Source of the DNA: Diphasiastrum complanatum
Taxonomy: Eukaryota > Streptophyta > Lycopodiopsida > Lycopodiales > Lycopodiaceae
Length of the DNA: 62,000 nucleotides
Assembly (NCBI GenBank): GCA_029204225.1
Contig: CM055110.1
Coordinates: forward strand, 2,653,349 to 2,715,348
Direction: 5' to 3'
Both the position numbers and the translations under genes were made by a program. A model generated the notes under the pieces. The model was given only the letters and a program-made list of their open reading frames with translations, was not told the DNA's origin and ran no database searches. The stretch's first letter is position 1. Every line of letters begins with the position of its first letter. Of the stretch, positions 10,787-21,446 are shown one piece after another.

Positions 10787-11885
10787 TTGGTGTTTAGATG
10801 TAGATCTAAGATCACTTCACATGAGATATATGATGGTCAATGTGACATCAAAGGCATAGGCACAATTCCTATTTCTCTTTCAACAAATAGGAAAGCTAAT
10901 CTTGGAAATGTATTGTACATTCCTTCAATCACTAAGAACTTGCTTAGTGTTAGTCAAATGATTGACAAGGGGCTTGATGTTGAGTTCATTGGAGATGCTT
11001 GTTTGATAAGTAAGTGTGGACCCTTGATTGCTAAAGGAAGAAGGCATGGTAAACTTTTCAAACTGGATGCATGTGTGATCTCTAAGAGTGAAGGATGTAT
11101 GGCTAGGGAACAATTGACAAACCAAGAAGTTTGGCATAAGAGGTTGGGCCATCCCAACTTCAAATCTTGGAGGTAATGGCAAAGAAAGAGCATGTTCTTG
11201 GTCTCCCTAAAAGTCTTGTTGTAAATAATACATTTTGTGAACATTGTGCCTTGTCCAAGTCTCATAGACTTGCTTATTCTAGAACTACTTCTAGATCTAA
11301 AGAATCTTTTCAGCTTGTGTATTCGGATCTTCATTCTTTTAGTACAACTGGCAATGGTGGGACAAAAATGTATGCAACTTTTATTGATGACTTTAGTAGG
11401 TATACTTGGGTCTATCTTCTTAAAACCAAGGATGAAGTGTTTGCTGCATTTGTCAAGTTTAAGAATGAAGTGGAAAATCAATTCAATACAAAGATCAAAT
11501 GCTTGAGATCAGATAATGGAGGGGAATACACTTCAAATAAGCTCAAAGATTTTTGCATAGCACATGGGATTAAGAGAGAGTACTCTAGTCCTAGGACTCC
11601 ACAACAAAATGGAGTGGCAGAAAGGAAGAATAGAACCCTTTGTGAATGTGCCAAGGCAATGAGACTACATGCTAATCTTGCTAAGTCCTATTAGGGGGAA
11701 GCTTTAGCATGTGCTAACTATCTTTGTAACAGGAGGACAAGTGCTTATTTGAATGGTAAGACTCCTTTGAGGTCCTCTATGGTAGGAGGCCGAGTGTCAA
11801 GTACTGTAGGATCTTTGGTTGTACTTGTTTTGTCAACATCACTCTTGATGATAGAACTAAAGAAGAATAGGTGGAAAAACCTATG
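10787..11885 (+). pseudogene. Ty1-copia protease C-terminus and integrase, non-inverted half
   Basis: Reads CDIKGIGTIPISLSTNRKAN, VLYIPSITKNLLSVSQMI and KLFKLDACV (protease tail and linker), then VWHKRLGHPN and FCEHCALSKSHR (HHCC zinc finger). The integrase core has YSDLHSF, TFIDDFSRYTWVYLL, LRSDNGGEY and the catalytic Glu in PQQNGVAERKNR. A frameshift near 11163, a TAG after AKSY at 11692 and another frameshift near 11770 break it. GRRPSVKYCRIFGC and FVNITLDD continue to about 11880. RT and RNase H are absent. It joins the minus-strand half at 9226-10269 at the same protein position. Confidence 0.88.
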
Positions 11886-12163
11886 TGTTAGTTTGAGATT
11901 TTGCTTCAAAACTGGACACTCATTCATTGTATGGTTCTGGGTATAGACCCAGAACTTCCCTTGACTTGGATGTTTCCGGAATGTACTAAAACTCGACTTC
12001 TATAATTTCCCACACTTTCCAAAAGTGTTTATTCAAATTCTTTTAAACTAATATAACTTTGAAAAGTCAAACTCTAAGTCTAACATGAAAATTGGTCTCA
12101 ATTGCCAAATACACAAATATGACCAAAATAGACTAAACTAGTTGAATTTCTCATATAAGCATG
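11886..12163 (-). repeat. Partial copia LTR, minus orientation, related to the 32.6 kb LTR
   Basis: The reverse complement from about 12163 reads GAGAAATTCAACTAGTTTAG, then TTAGACTTAGAG, GTTATATTAGTTTAAAA and AATAAACACTTTTGGAAAGT. These match in order the first roughly 200 bp of the LTR starting at 32574. The later part (about 11890-11970) no longer aligns. It directly abuts the integrase fragment. Confidence 0.7.
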
Positions 12164-12602
12164 GTCAAACCATGAAATCAAGAAATTTGTTAAAAAATCA
12201 AGAGGATAAATTGGAGAAAGCTTCTCCAAATAAGGCAAAGAAATATAGATGTCCCCATTAATTGATCATTCATTGGATAAGGGACTATTTCTAGAGTAAG
12301 ACAAGATAGGTCAATTATAAGCCAATTGTTAAAATTGGCCTTTCACCTATTTCTTTGTAAGTTTGTAAGTTTTTTACTATAAAAATGCATTAGTGTTACC
12401 TATAAATCTCAAGGTTCTATTTTCTTGCTTTACCACTTTCATTGAAGTATTGTAGGGTGTCTATTATTTTGGCTTGAAATTTTTTGACAAGCACCAATAT
12501 GCTCATAGCTAATTGATAGCGTTTACAAACTCTTCAATGTGAGGCCAATTTTTTTTTTTTGTTTTCCTATCTAGTTGCCCATGCAGCAACTAGAGAATCT
12601 TC

Positions 12603-12604
<2 letters not shown>

Positions 12605-12670
<66 letters not shown>
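12605..12670 (+). repeat. (GA)33 microsatellite
   Basis: Uninterrupted GA units flanked by a T-rich run. It is 170 bp from a (CT)n tract of similar length on the same strand, so transcripts across both could fold into a hairpin. Confidence 0.97.
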
Positions 12671-12673
<3 letters not shown>

Positions 12674-12836
12674 TTTTTTCCACCTCTTTTCGAAGAAGGC
12701 TTCCTTCCAAAATATGTGAATGTTTCAAAGCTTAGGTAGCTATTGCTTGTCATTTACGTAGCTAATCACTTCACATATTGGGAAATGAACCTTTTCACGA
12801 GGGAATCCTGCCATAAATGATGGTGAGGCAATCAAG

Positions 12837-12847
12837 TCTCTCTCTCT

Positions 12848-12902
<55 letters not shown>
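12837..12902 (+). repeat. Interrupted (CT)n microsatellite
   Basis: CT units broken twice by CCTCTCCC near 12850. Confidence 0.95.
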
Positions 12903-12905
<3 letters not shown>

Positions 12906-13855
12906 GGGGCCATCTATGACTCCATGTGGGGACCATTTGTGAAATGCAACTTGTCTTTATGGCATCTTTCTGAATTTTTTTTGTGTGGTGGAAAGTTCCT
13001 TGACCTATGCATCACATGTGCACATTTTAGATCTATTCAACACTATTGGACAAGAGAAGGACCCATTTCTAAAATATGATTCTCCACCTCAAGGGAATCA
13101 TTTATTATTGAGATTCTCCATTCATGGAAGTTAGAGGTGGGTCTATGCTACAAGATCCCAATCTAATAACATATAGGCAACAAAGCAAAAGGTTTGAGTG
13201 CAGTTAGGTAAGTTGTGAATTTAGTGATGATATCATTCTCTTATGCTTTGCAGGCCCTAAGAATACAAGGCATAATCCAAAAGAAAGGCCAAATTATTCA
13301 AGTTTATGCATGTGCAATGGGATTCAGAATATAGACCTTGGCAAGCTCCCATTGGGAAAAGCTACAATTCATAGCACAAGAATTATGCGCGATTATGCAA
13401 CACCTCTTTTGCATGTCATGAAAAATGTGTCCAACCAAAACAATGTATGAAGGAATGAAAATTCAATAAAACTTTCAAACTTCACTATTTCATTTAATTA
13501 ATTATTGTATAAAGTACATTTTTGCCATTATGAAAATTTCAATTTACATTTACATGAGCTCTTTTTGTGAATGGTGCAATCATGACCTTGATTTTACATG
13601 TAATCTCTCTCTTAAGCTTAAAATTGTGCCCTTTGAGTAAAAGCTAGGACTTCAAAGCTGAAAGTGATGCCCTTTGTTAGGAAAGAAAATTATTCTTTCA
13701 AAATTTTCAAAACTATTAGGACCCACATATGATTTGGAGGAAAAATGTGAATGAACATCAACGAGATATTAGATAAACAATCACCAAAACTCATTTGAAA
13801 ATATATTGGGGGCTCCGCCCTACACATAGGATAGCATGTAGGGCAACTACTAATG

Positions 13856-13865
13856 CCCTATATAT
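13856..13865 (+). promoter_or_regulatory. TATA box of candidate small peptide gene
   Basis: CTATATATCT lies about 30 bp upstream of a (CT)n tract and 120 bp upstream of the ATG at 13982. TATA box, pyrimidine-rich leader and ATG is a common plant promoter layout. Start-site position is inferred. Confidence 0.45.
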
Positions 13866-13885
13866 CTTTCAATTTATAAATCCAT

Positions 13886-13887
<2 letters not shown>

Positions 13888-13962
<75 letters not shown>
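13888..13962 (+). repeat. (CT)n microsatellite, possible 5' UTR
   Basis: About 37 CT units between the TATA box at 13856 and the ATG at 13982. Confidence 0.95.
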
Positions 13963-13965
<3 letters not shown>

Positions 13966-13981
13966 GCCAAGCATATGATCA

Positions 13982-14362
13982 ATGGCATCACACAACAAGA
14001 TATGGGTGATGGCTCTCTTCATCATGATCATAATCATTCATGCCCAATGCATCAACACCAATAGCAATAGGAAGTTTGATGTGAAAGCAAAGCAACATCT
14101 GCACTTTTTTGCCAAAGTGATAAACGACAAAAATCAACAGTGTACATTTTTTTCTCTTATGACTTTAATTTAGCAGACACTCCATATTTGTTATCCAATA
14201 ACATACCATAAATCGCTCTTTTATTAATTTTGAAGCATTACCTTTTAGTTCATCAAGCACTTTGTAAATAATCAATCATTGGCATCATGTGTTGCAGGTG
14301 TCTGGGCGACATGCCTAAGTAAAGCATGTTGTGAGAATGCTTGTTGTGCAGTAGGCCACTAG
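13982..14362 (+). CDS. Candidate small secreted cysteine-rich peptide gene, two exons
   Basis: ATG 13982 opens MASHNKIWVMALFIMIIIIH, a textbook signal peptide (basic start, hydrophobic core) with a likely cleavage near HAQC. The first frame stays open to 14173. A second exon may follow the acceptor GTTGCAG at 14291-14297. In one frame 14298-14362 reads CLSKACCENACCAVGH then TAG, five Cys in a short tail (C-X4-CC-X3-CC). That frame needs a phase-1 donor and I found no good one; other phases give only a short tail after C or SGRH. No homologue is recognised. The signal peptide and promoter are what I see; the Cys-rich ending is inference. Confidence 0.4.
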
Positions 14363-14955
14363 ATATGTACTACTAGCATGGGTTTCTTTGAAGCAGATCA
14401 CATCTGGTGGCTTGCTTTGTAGCTACACAATGTTTTCTTCAACATCTTAAGTTCCAAATTGCACCCAAATCCCATTTGGAGAGCATCCAATTGAACTATG
14501 GGGCTATCATAGATTGTGAGGGTAAACCTTGAAGTACATCATAATAATGATGAAAGTTTTGTAACATGAGGAGAAATTTGTACTTAAGGCAATATACTCA
14601 TGCCAATCATGCACTCATACCTTTTTTTTTTGCAAGTTGCCAAGTTTCTTACAAATTATGAGTTCAACTAATTTTTTTCTTTTCTAGCCTCCAAGTTCCT
14701 ACAACTTTCAAAGCTGGTCAATTTTTCACTCAATTTCAAAGGTGCACTTGCAAAATTTCTATTGAAATTCATCAAACAATCAATCGTGTGCAACTTGAAA
14801 CTTGGTAGAGAGTCAGAATAGTCTACAACTCTCAACAAGAAACATGCATCTAAAGTACTTTAAGCAAAGTTTGCCAAAAGAAATCTAGAGAGTCATGTAC
14901 TTATTGTAGCATGTATATCTACTGTCCAAAAGTCAATATAAAACATAAGTTATCC
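14363..14955. other. Non-coding flank
   Basis: No gene recognised between the candidate peptide gene and the first 1.2 kb LTR. Confidence 0.5.
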
Positions 14956-16147
14956 GGTGAATCTCGAAAGATGGAATGACCATGTAGGAACTAGTATTTC
15001 TAGGCAAATGTAATAATTGCAAGTAGACCCCTCTTAAAGAAAGTAGAGTGAGCCACCTTTTGATGGTGACCTCTAGTGGAGAGCATTATTCCACTTGTAA
15101 TTTGTGAAATGTGGAAATTCCACTAGGATGCCACCTAAGGAGCTCTCTTGCTTATTTAAAAGACTCCTTCTTTGTGACGAGGAGCCTTTTGTGAAATGTA
15201 CCTACTCCATGCTGAAATGAGAAGAGCCTCCACGAGTTTTGGTGCATCCATTGAGCTCCTTGATCATGCTTGTTTCTTGAGTGATGCATTCGTGATCTTG
15301 CCCTTCCCTCCTTTGTGTGTGGTTGTGGATTGTAGAGTGGATTAGATTTGCTGCTTTCCTAGAGTGGATTAGTTTTCTTTTCTTGTTTGTGGATTAAAGT
15401 AGGAGCCAGCATTTAGGTAAACTAAATAGGCTAGAAATGTGGTGTAAATCTTGCATATCTTCCAATATTCTAGTTCTTGATGTTCTTGGGATGTCCAAGA
15501 ATCAAAAGACTGGTTGGTTTCTTGATTCTTGGACTTCTAAATGTTGTAGATCAATTCTTGTTTCTTGTTTTGTCAATTAATGCAAGTGTAGCTCAGTGTT
15601 AGTATATTGTAGGGTTTGTTTTCAGAGTAGGTAGCTGTAGAATCTATTGAATGTTCATTTGGGCTGCATGCTGATCTGTAAATGAATGTTCATGGCTTGC
15701 ATCTTTGTTTGAATGTAAGTGCGTTCAAGAGAGAACGACCCTAAGTTGTCCTTTGATAGGTAGGACAAAATACACTACAATGTCAATTTGTTCTCTTTTG
15801 TCTGGTTTGGGCATCGTAAAACCAAGAACACATCTAATGAATGCCATGAAGCCTGGTAATAGGCGGAAACAGTTCTGAGTAAGTAAAGAAAACTAATAGA
15901 ACCAACAGATCCTCTGGAGTAGGGATCTGTCAACATTTGACACCATTGCTACTTGAACTCCAATGCATTCTACATCAAGAAGACCCGCAACATTGTGCAT
16001 GTTCAGATCCATGCAAACAAACTCCAAATCTTTCAACACATATGAGTTTCTACAAACTGAATAGAGCCACAACAATGGCTACATCACTGCCCAAATCCAT
16101 GAGCTGTTAGACTCACCAATTTCTTGTTAGCAAACACACTTACAAAC
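14956..16147 (+). repeat. 5' LTR of gag-only tandem element
   Basis: About 1192 bp, matching 23919-25110 with only scattered substitutions (for example ACCCGCAACATTGTGCATG against ACCCACAACATTGTCCATG). A TATA-like TTATTTAAAAG lies near 15153. The exact first base is uncertain because similarity fades in GGTGAATCTCGAAAG. Confidence 0.85.
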
Positions 16148-16200
16148 TTGGATTTCCTTCAACTCCAGGCTCACGCTCCTCCTATTCCCCAAGCTTCACA

Positions 16201-16562
16201 TCTCAACCGGAGCCCAGCTTAGATCTCAACCGACACACTTTGTCAGATCTCACTGCCGATAGCCAGTGTCAGATCTCAACCGACACACTCTGTCAAATCT
16301 CAACCAATGCCCCTTAGTGAGATCTCAACCGACGGCCTGTTTCAAATCTCAACCTACAGATAGTCTCAAATCTCAACCGACACACTCTGTCAAATCTCAA
16401 CCGAGAGACAGTCTTAGATCTCAACCGACACACTCTGTAAATTCTCAACCGACAGCCAGTGTTAAATCTCAACTGACGCACTCTTTTGCCTCTCAACCGG
16501 AGCACAACGTTCACATCTGAACGGAGAGACGGTATCAATTCTCAACCGACGAGATTCTATCC
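16201..16562 (+). repeat. 24-bp minisatellite in leader, block 1
   Basis: The core RATCTCAACCGACA recurs every 24 bp in strict register. TCTCAACC occurs near 16201 and 16224, then near 16274, 16298, 16323, 16347, 16371, 16395, 16419, 16443, 16467 and 16491. Because 24 is a multiple of three, one frame gives an 8-residue repeat of the form SQPTxSxK. G is rare on the plus strand. The position just after the LTR suggests a leader repeat, not a gene. Confidence 0.9.
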
Positions 16563-16976
16563 ATTCTAGACCGAAGGAGTTTCTCACCACCACAACTGAC
16601 CACACCTTATTGCACCAATCGCAACCATCACATTCCATCACATACACTCGCAAATGGACCCCCATCGCAAATAGACTGCAAACATCCGCAGTCGCAATCC
16701 GCCCATCATTCACCCACCTTCCTCACCTCCGCAACTGATCGCATGCCATCACATGAAACACACCTTCCACTTCCATCGCAACAGCCGCACACCCCATTCC
16801 ACCGCAACTCGCCCTTGAACGGTCACCCAACCATCGTGACCACCTTGGGCCGTTGCGACCGCATTCCATTTCATCAGACCACATTCAGCCATCATCACGT
16901 ATTCCTCCAAGACAGCCCTTCACACACCTTCTGTCCTCTCACACTTCAATCTCGACCAGAACCAGAGCCCATCTCT

Positions 16977-17345
16977 CAAATCTCAACCGACGGTGATCTA
17001 TAAAATCTTGACCGACGGTGCTCTGTGAAATTTCCACCGACGGTACTCTGTGAAATCTCAACCGACGATTTTCAGTAAAATCTCGACCGACGTGTTTGTT
17101 CAGATCTCAACCAACATGCTCAGTGCAATCTCGACCGGAGTGCTCGTTCAGACCTCAACCACCATGCTCACTGAAATTTTGACCGCCCTAAATGACCTCC
17201 TCAGCAAACATTTGTTTGCACAGCCAGCCATTGCTCAAATCTCAGTCGGCACCCATCTGTTGAATCTCAACCAGAGGCCATTCCCTTTAAATCTCAACCG
17301 ACGGCTTGCTTCAAATCTCAACTGACACACTAACTTAACTCTCAC
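16977..17345 (+). repeat. 24-bp minisatellite in leader, block 2
   Basis: The same TCTCAACCGACG core returns at 24-bp spacing from about 16977 to 17190. After a short break it reappears at 17235-17345. Copies have diverged more than in block 1. The DNA between the blocks is C-rich without clear units. Confidence 0.85.
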
Positions 17346-18049
17346 CCGACGATTCCCTTCATGCCCACACACCTCCTCATCTGACTGGACTGAGCCATCG
17401 CACTCTTCTTACATCCACACATGCCTCTTCCTCAGAACTAAATAGAATGACCTGACAGCTCCATTCTAACAGAGCCAATGCGCATTCTTCTTACAAGCCT
17501 AGCCCTCCACGCACTCATCGTGACCACATTCCATCTCCATCACAACCAGCACCGCAACAGAACGCATTGCACCAAAAGACACCGCCCTTCAACAGCAAAC
17601 TACCCCCTCCATTCACATTCGTCCATAGACGTAACCAACCACATTCACCCACACTACACCGCACTACAGCCATTACACCTTATAGTCGTAGCAACCACAT
17701 TGATCCCTAGTGACCTCCCTTGAATCGTAGTAACCATAATTAACCGCCCACCAACCCTTACACCGTAGTGTTCCGCCATTCAATCGCTCCCCAACCACAT
17801 CAGCTGTTGCACCACAGACAATTGCACCCCAACTGCATTCCTCCTTGAATCGCATTCCAAATGCACACCGACTGCCTCCACCATTGAACCGTGAAAAACG
17901 CATTCCACCATATACAACTGCAACAACATCACCAGATTGCATTCACCGCACAAACACCACCATCACACCACATCCGCCCTTAACCAAACCGCATCCATTT
18001 TTCAAACCATCACACCCGCACTCAACTGCAAATAGGGCCGAGATCATTG
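17346..18049 (+). other. C/A-rich, G-poor leader sequence
   Basis: Continues the marked C-over-G bias of the minisatellites, with loose repeats of CCGCATTCC, AACCACATT and ACCGCA. Open frames here are low-complexity. I see no gene. Confidence 0.5.
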
Positions 18050-18690
18050 CCACGCTACAACCGCAGCCAGAATGGTGGAGTAAAGTCCTGAAGGATAGCA
18101 GACGACTTTAGGATTATTTGAAGGCACCAGCATGGAAGCGAGTGGATCCCTTCTACATGCCACTCAAACGTAGAAACCCATGGCCAGTGGAAAAGCCTCG
18201 AGTGTAGTTAGTAAACTGGCTAGTCATTCCGGGAATTACAGAGAGAACCTCCCCGGATGATCTGAGGCTACAGTTACTAGACTTTGGGTATAAATACAAG
18301 TCAAGTGCCGATCTTTGTGTGTAGGAAAGTGCCAAATATTGCAGATCCATCGCCTTCCTGATGCAGCAAGAGTGTTTCTGGGATTGAGGCTTGGATCTCA
18401 TTAGGATCAACCCAAATATGGCCCTCCAGTCGGAAGAAGACCATGAGATGATGCCCAGGCTATACTAAAGAGCGGCCTTCATGTCGTCACGCTATGTGAC
18501 CATGATGGAAGACTGGCAGGAGATGGGCTTTGTTGAAAAGATAAGAGAATATCTGGGGCCCCTTAATTTTGGAAGTAAGCCTCGCTTCCAAGTCTTTGAA
18601 GCCCTGGGCCGAAAGATGAGCGAGCGAAAGCAGACGGCGTGACGACGAGGCGAACAGGATTCACAAGAAGTGCTCTAGAGGGCTGGTATG
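18050..18690 (+). pseudogene. Decayed ORF of unknown product in gag-only element
   Basis: One frame reads coherently for about 210 codons, interrupted only by stops of the TAG or TGA kind (after SRRL, KPRV, ADLCV, ECFWD, PRLY, KQTA, QEVL). Between the stops it gives APAWKRVDPFYMPLKRRNPW, YVTMMEDWQEMGFVEKIREY and PRFQVFEALGRKMSER. Composition is that of a real protein, with Trp, charged residues and no low complexity. No retroviral motif (zinc knuckle, DSG, YxDD, DDE) is present. It may be a gag portion or an extra ORF specific to the family. Confidence 0.5.
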
Positions 18691-18736
18691 TAGTGGCCAA
18701 TTGAGAGACTTCCAATTTTGGCGAATAAATTTTGCG

Positions 18737-18792
18737 GATAATAAGCACCTAGTTTTACGAAAGCAAACGAAAATCCACGCTTTTCCAAGTGC
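18737..18792 (+). other. Conserved 3' motif of gag-only elements, copy 1
   Basis: GATAATAAGCACCTAGTTTT followed by ACGAAAGCAAACG and CCACGCTTTTCCAAG. It closely matches 23618-23672 and 55938-55993, each in the 3' internal region 100 to 300 bp before an LTR. Confidence 0.75.
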
Positions 18793-19029
18793 CATGCGGA
18801 AGACATCACCGGTGTTGTAGTGGGTCCTGCAACAGACTAGGGGTGGATAATGTTAGCCGATTCTCTAGTACCGAGCCAAGCTGAAGACACAAGTTATCTC
18901 TCACCCATGACCGAGGAGGTCTCAGAAGGAAGAGAGCAGAAGAAGCTGAGAGCCGAGCATGAGAGCCGCGAAAATACTAGCTAGGAAGACAGTGAGTAAC
19001 TATGTGAGCCTACATGGTGTATTTCAAAG

Positions 19030-19745
19030 AAGGAATGACCATGTAGGAGCTAGTAATATTTCCTAGGCATTTGTAAATAAAGGTAGACCCCCCTTAAACT
19101 AGTTAGAGTGAGCCACCTTTTGATGGTGACCTTAGTGGAAGGGCAAATTCCACATGTAATTTCTAATTTAGTGGAATTGCCACATGGGCTCCACATGGAC
19201 AGCCTTCTTGCTTATTTAAGGGCCCCCCACTCTTGTGAGGGAGCTTTTGATTGTATTGTCAAGTTCTCTTAAGCAAATAAAGAGGATCCTCCATGAGTTC
19301 TTGATTATAGCTTAGCTCCTTGTTCATGACAATGATCTTGAGTGATATTTCTATGAGCATGCTTGATTCCTTTGCATTGTGGATTAACTAGGTTCTTGTT
19401 TCTTGTTTCTTGTTTAGTTGTGGATTAGCATTCAGTTCTTGCTTGTGGAATCTTGTAGTAATCAGCATTCAAGTAAACTAGATAGGCTGGTTTGTGGCAT
19501 AGATCTTGCATACTCCCTTACAGCTAGTTCTTGATTGTTCTTGAGTAATCTAAGCATCAAGTGATGAGTGTTTCTTGATTCTTAGATTGTTAAAATGCTG
19601 CTAGGAATCTTGTTTCTTGAATCTTGTTTTCAGTAGCTAATCTAGTTCTTGATTGTTTTTTGATTTAGTAGTTAGTAGTAGGATCGCTCTCTGCGCTGAA
19701 CGTTGATCTTCTTGAGTTGTAGATGGTTACATGGCTGGTTTCTTG
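19030..19745 (+). repeat. Divergent internal LTR (LTR-B)
   Basis: Begins like the outer LTRs (GGAATGACCATGTAGGA, then GTGAGCCACCTTTTGATGG) and keeps their order of blocks through TTGCTTATTTAAGG (TATA-like) and AAGAGGATCCTCCATGAG. It then drifts and is only about 700 bp. Right border uncertain. Confidence 0.7.
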
Positions 19746-19959
19746 CATGTAGCTGAGTATCGGATTGAGTTACCCACTGACAAGCTGGGAATACATAATG
19801 AAACCTGAGTAACGCTTCTACTCTGTAACAATTTTAATAAGAAGAAGAACCACAAAGAACTGTAACAACAGAAGTAAGTAATCCAAGAAAAGAAAAGAGA
19901 TAAAAAACAAAGAAAAAACATGTTCACAGATTCAGTGAATTTGTGAACACCATCTAACC

Positions 19960-20165
19960 ACATCCGCATAGAACCGCTGAAACCGCAATAACCCATCGAA
20001 ACCGCATCCACCCGTCGAAACCGCATGCGACTGTAGAAACCGCAATCAACCACTGAAACCACAATTGACCGTAGAAATCGCAATAGAACGCTGAAACCAC
20101 AATCACCCACAAATAACCGCACCCCACTGTAAACCATAAACCACCTCCACCGTAAACCGTAGGGA
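19960..20165 (+). repeat. 18-19 bp minisatellite in second leader
   Basis: The unit TGAAACCGCAATMACCCR recurs at 18-19 bp spacing (GAAACC or GAAATC near 19979, 19998, 20017, 20036, 20055, 20073, 20092). It occupies the same place after an LTR as the 24-bp array of the first unit but has a different sequence. Confidence 0.85.
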
Positions 20166-20187
20166 CCACAAAAAAAAAAATCCAAAA

Positions 20188-21446
20188 ATGGACCAACAAA
20201 AAGATCTTGAAATTCAGACGATTATCCATACGAGGTCAAGTCCCCTGTCGCTGAACAAATCAGATGTCATAGGTTCTTCCAAATGCGGGCCGAACTCCAA
20301 GAGCCATCCGCAAACCCATTCGAGGGACAAGAACCTGATAGAGCCAAACCCTCACAGGCCAGAACCAATCTTAATGGTGCCTCTGCTACCCACGATGCTC
20401 ATCTTGAGAAACATACACCCAAACTAGATCTACCAAAGTTTGACGGTACTTCGGACCCTCAAAGATTTTTGCAAATCTTTGAGAATGCATGTGATGTGTA
20501 TGGCGAAACATCTCCCGATGCTATGGTCCAACTGTTTTCCATGACCATGATCGCTAAAGCACGTGATTGGTTTTTCAACCTTGATCGTGAAGATAAGACA
20601 GGCTGGTCAATTTTAAAAGAGTCCTCTATCAAGTGTTTTAAGTCCTTTTGCTTGATAGAGAGTCCTTTTGTCAAATTGAGTAGCATCAAGATGGCAAAAG
20701 ACGAACATGTATGAGACTATATTGAGCATTTCAAATGCCTCAAAAGTCAAGTACAAAAACAACCCTCCGAACAGATGCTCATTATCCGGTTCTTAGTCGG
20801 CCTTCCATGATGGATTAGACGCGAGCTTAGATCCAATGACGAGTATATGAGCCTCAAATTAGCTATGTTTGATGCCATCAAGGAAGAAGACGAAGGATCA
20901 GATGTTGACGAATCTAGCAAAAGATGAGCACCACGTGCTCATGACCATGAGTCGAAGCCGATCGAGGATACTCGAGATTAGCTTTGGAAATCCTAGTTGG
21001 AATTGCTTACTAAGCAACATCAACTACAGATGGAAAAACTCACCAATGAGTTTCAAGCTACCCTGAAGTCTATCCAAAGCAGTATGCCTGGTCAGCCAAA
21101 CCCTGCACAGGTACCTTATAGACAAAAAACAATATGGTGCCCACACTGCCGAGCTACGCATCCTGCTGATGTTTTTCCTTCATATCAATCTATCAAAGCA
21201 CATATAGTCCAACAATATGAAGAACAACCATCACATTCTCAACATTCCTTGACTTATCCTGAATACCCACCAAAAAGTCTAGAACCATTAGCCATACAAG
21301 ATGGCTATGCCATTATGCCAGGGCCATTGATCAACAGATGTTTCATCTGTGGTGAAACTGGCCACTTCATGGTTGATTGTCCAGTCAAGACCAAGTCAGT
21401 TATGAATCACGATAGGATCCTCACGACAACAACACGAGCACTATAG
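20188..21446 (+). pseudogene. Ty3-gypsy gag with zinc knuckle, no pol
   Basis: From about 20283 one frame gives PKLDLPKFDGTSDPQRFLQI, AKARDWFFNLDREDKTGW and KCFKSF, the Retrotrans_gag fold. A zinc knuckle NRCFICGETGHFMVDC (CX2CX4HX4C) follows near 21336, and an extra CPHC-X-ATH cluster lies near 21141. An ATG at 20188 probably starts the protein, with one frameshift near 20210. In-frame TGA and TAG stops (first at 20712) mark decay. Gag packages RNA into virus-like particles. There is no protease or polymerase, so partner proteins would have to come from another element. Confidence 0.85.

Larger units (their letters stand above)
12164..13855. other. Non-coding region with two microsatellites
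   Basis: No open frame with recognisable content. It contains a (GA)n and a (CT)n tract, listed separately, in AT-rich DNA. Confidence 0.5.

Noticed and set aside
16266-16520. SQPT-repeat frame as a host protein
   Set aside because: It is explained by the 24-bp period, has no conserved ends, and lies directly after an LTR.
16201-17345. Evenly spaced repeats that superficially look like a CRISPR array
   Set aside because: Units are contiguous 24-bp copies without unique spacers, in a plant retroelement leader.
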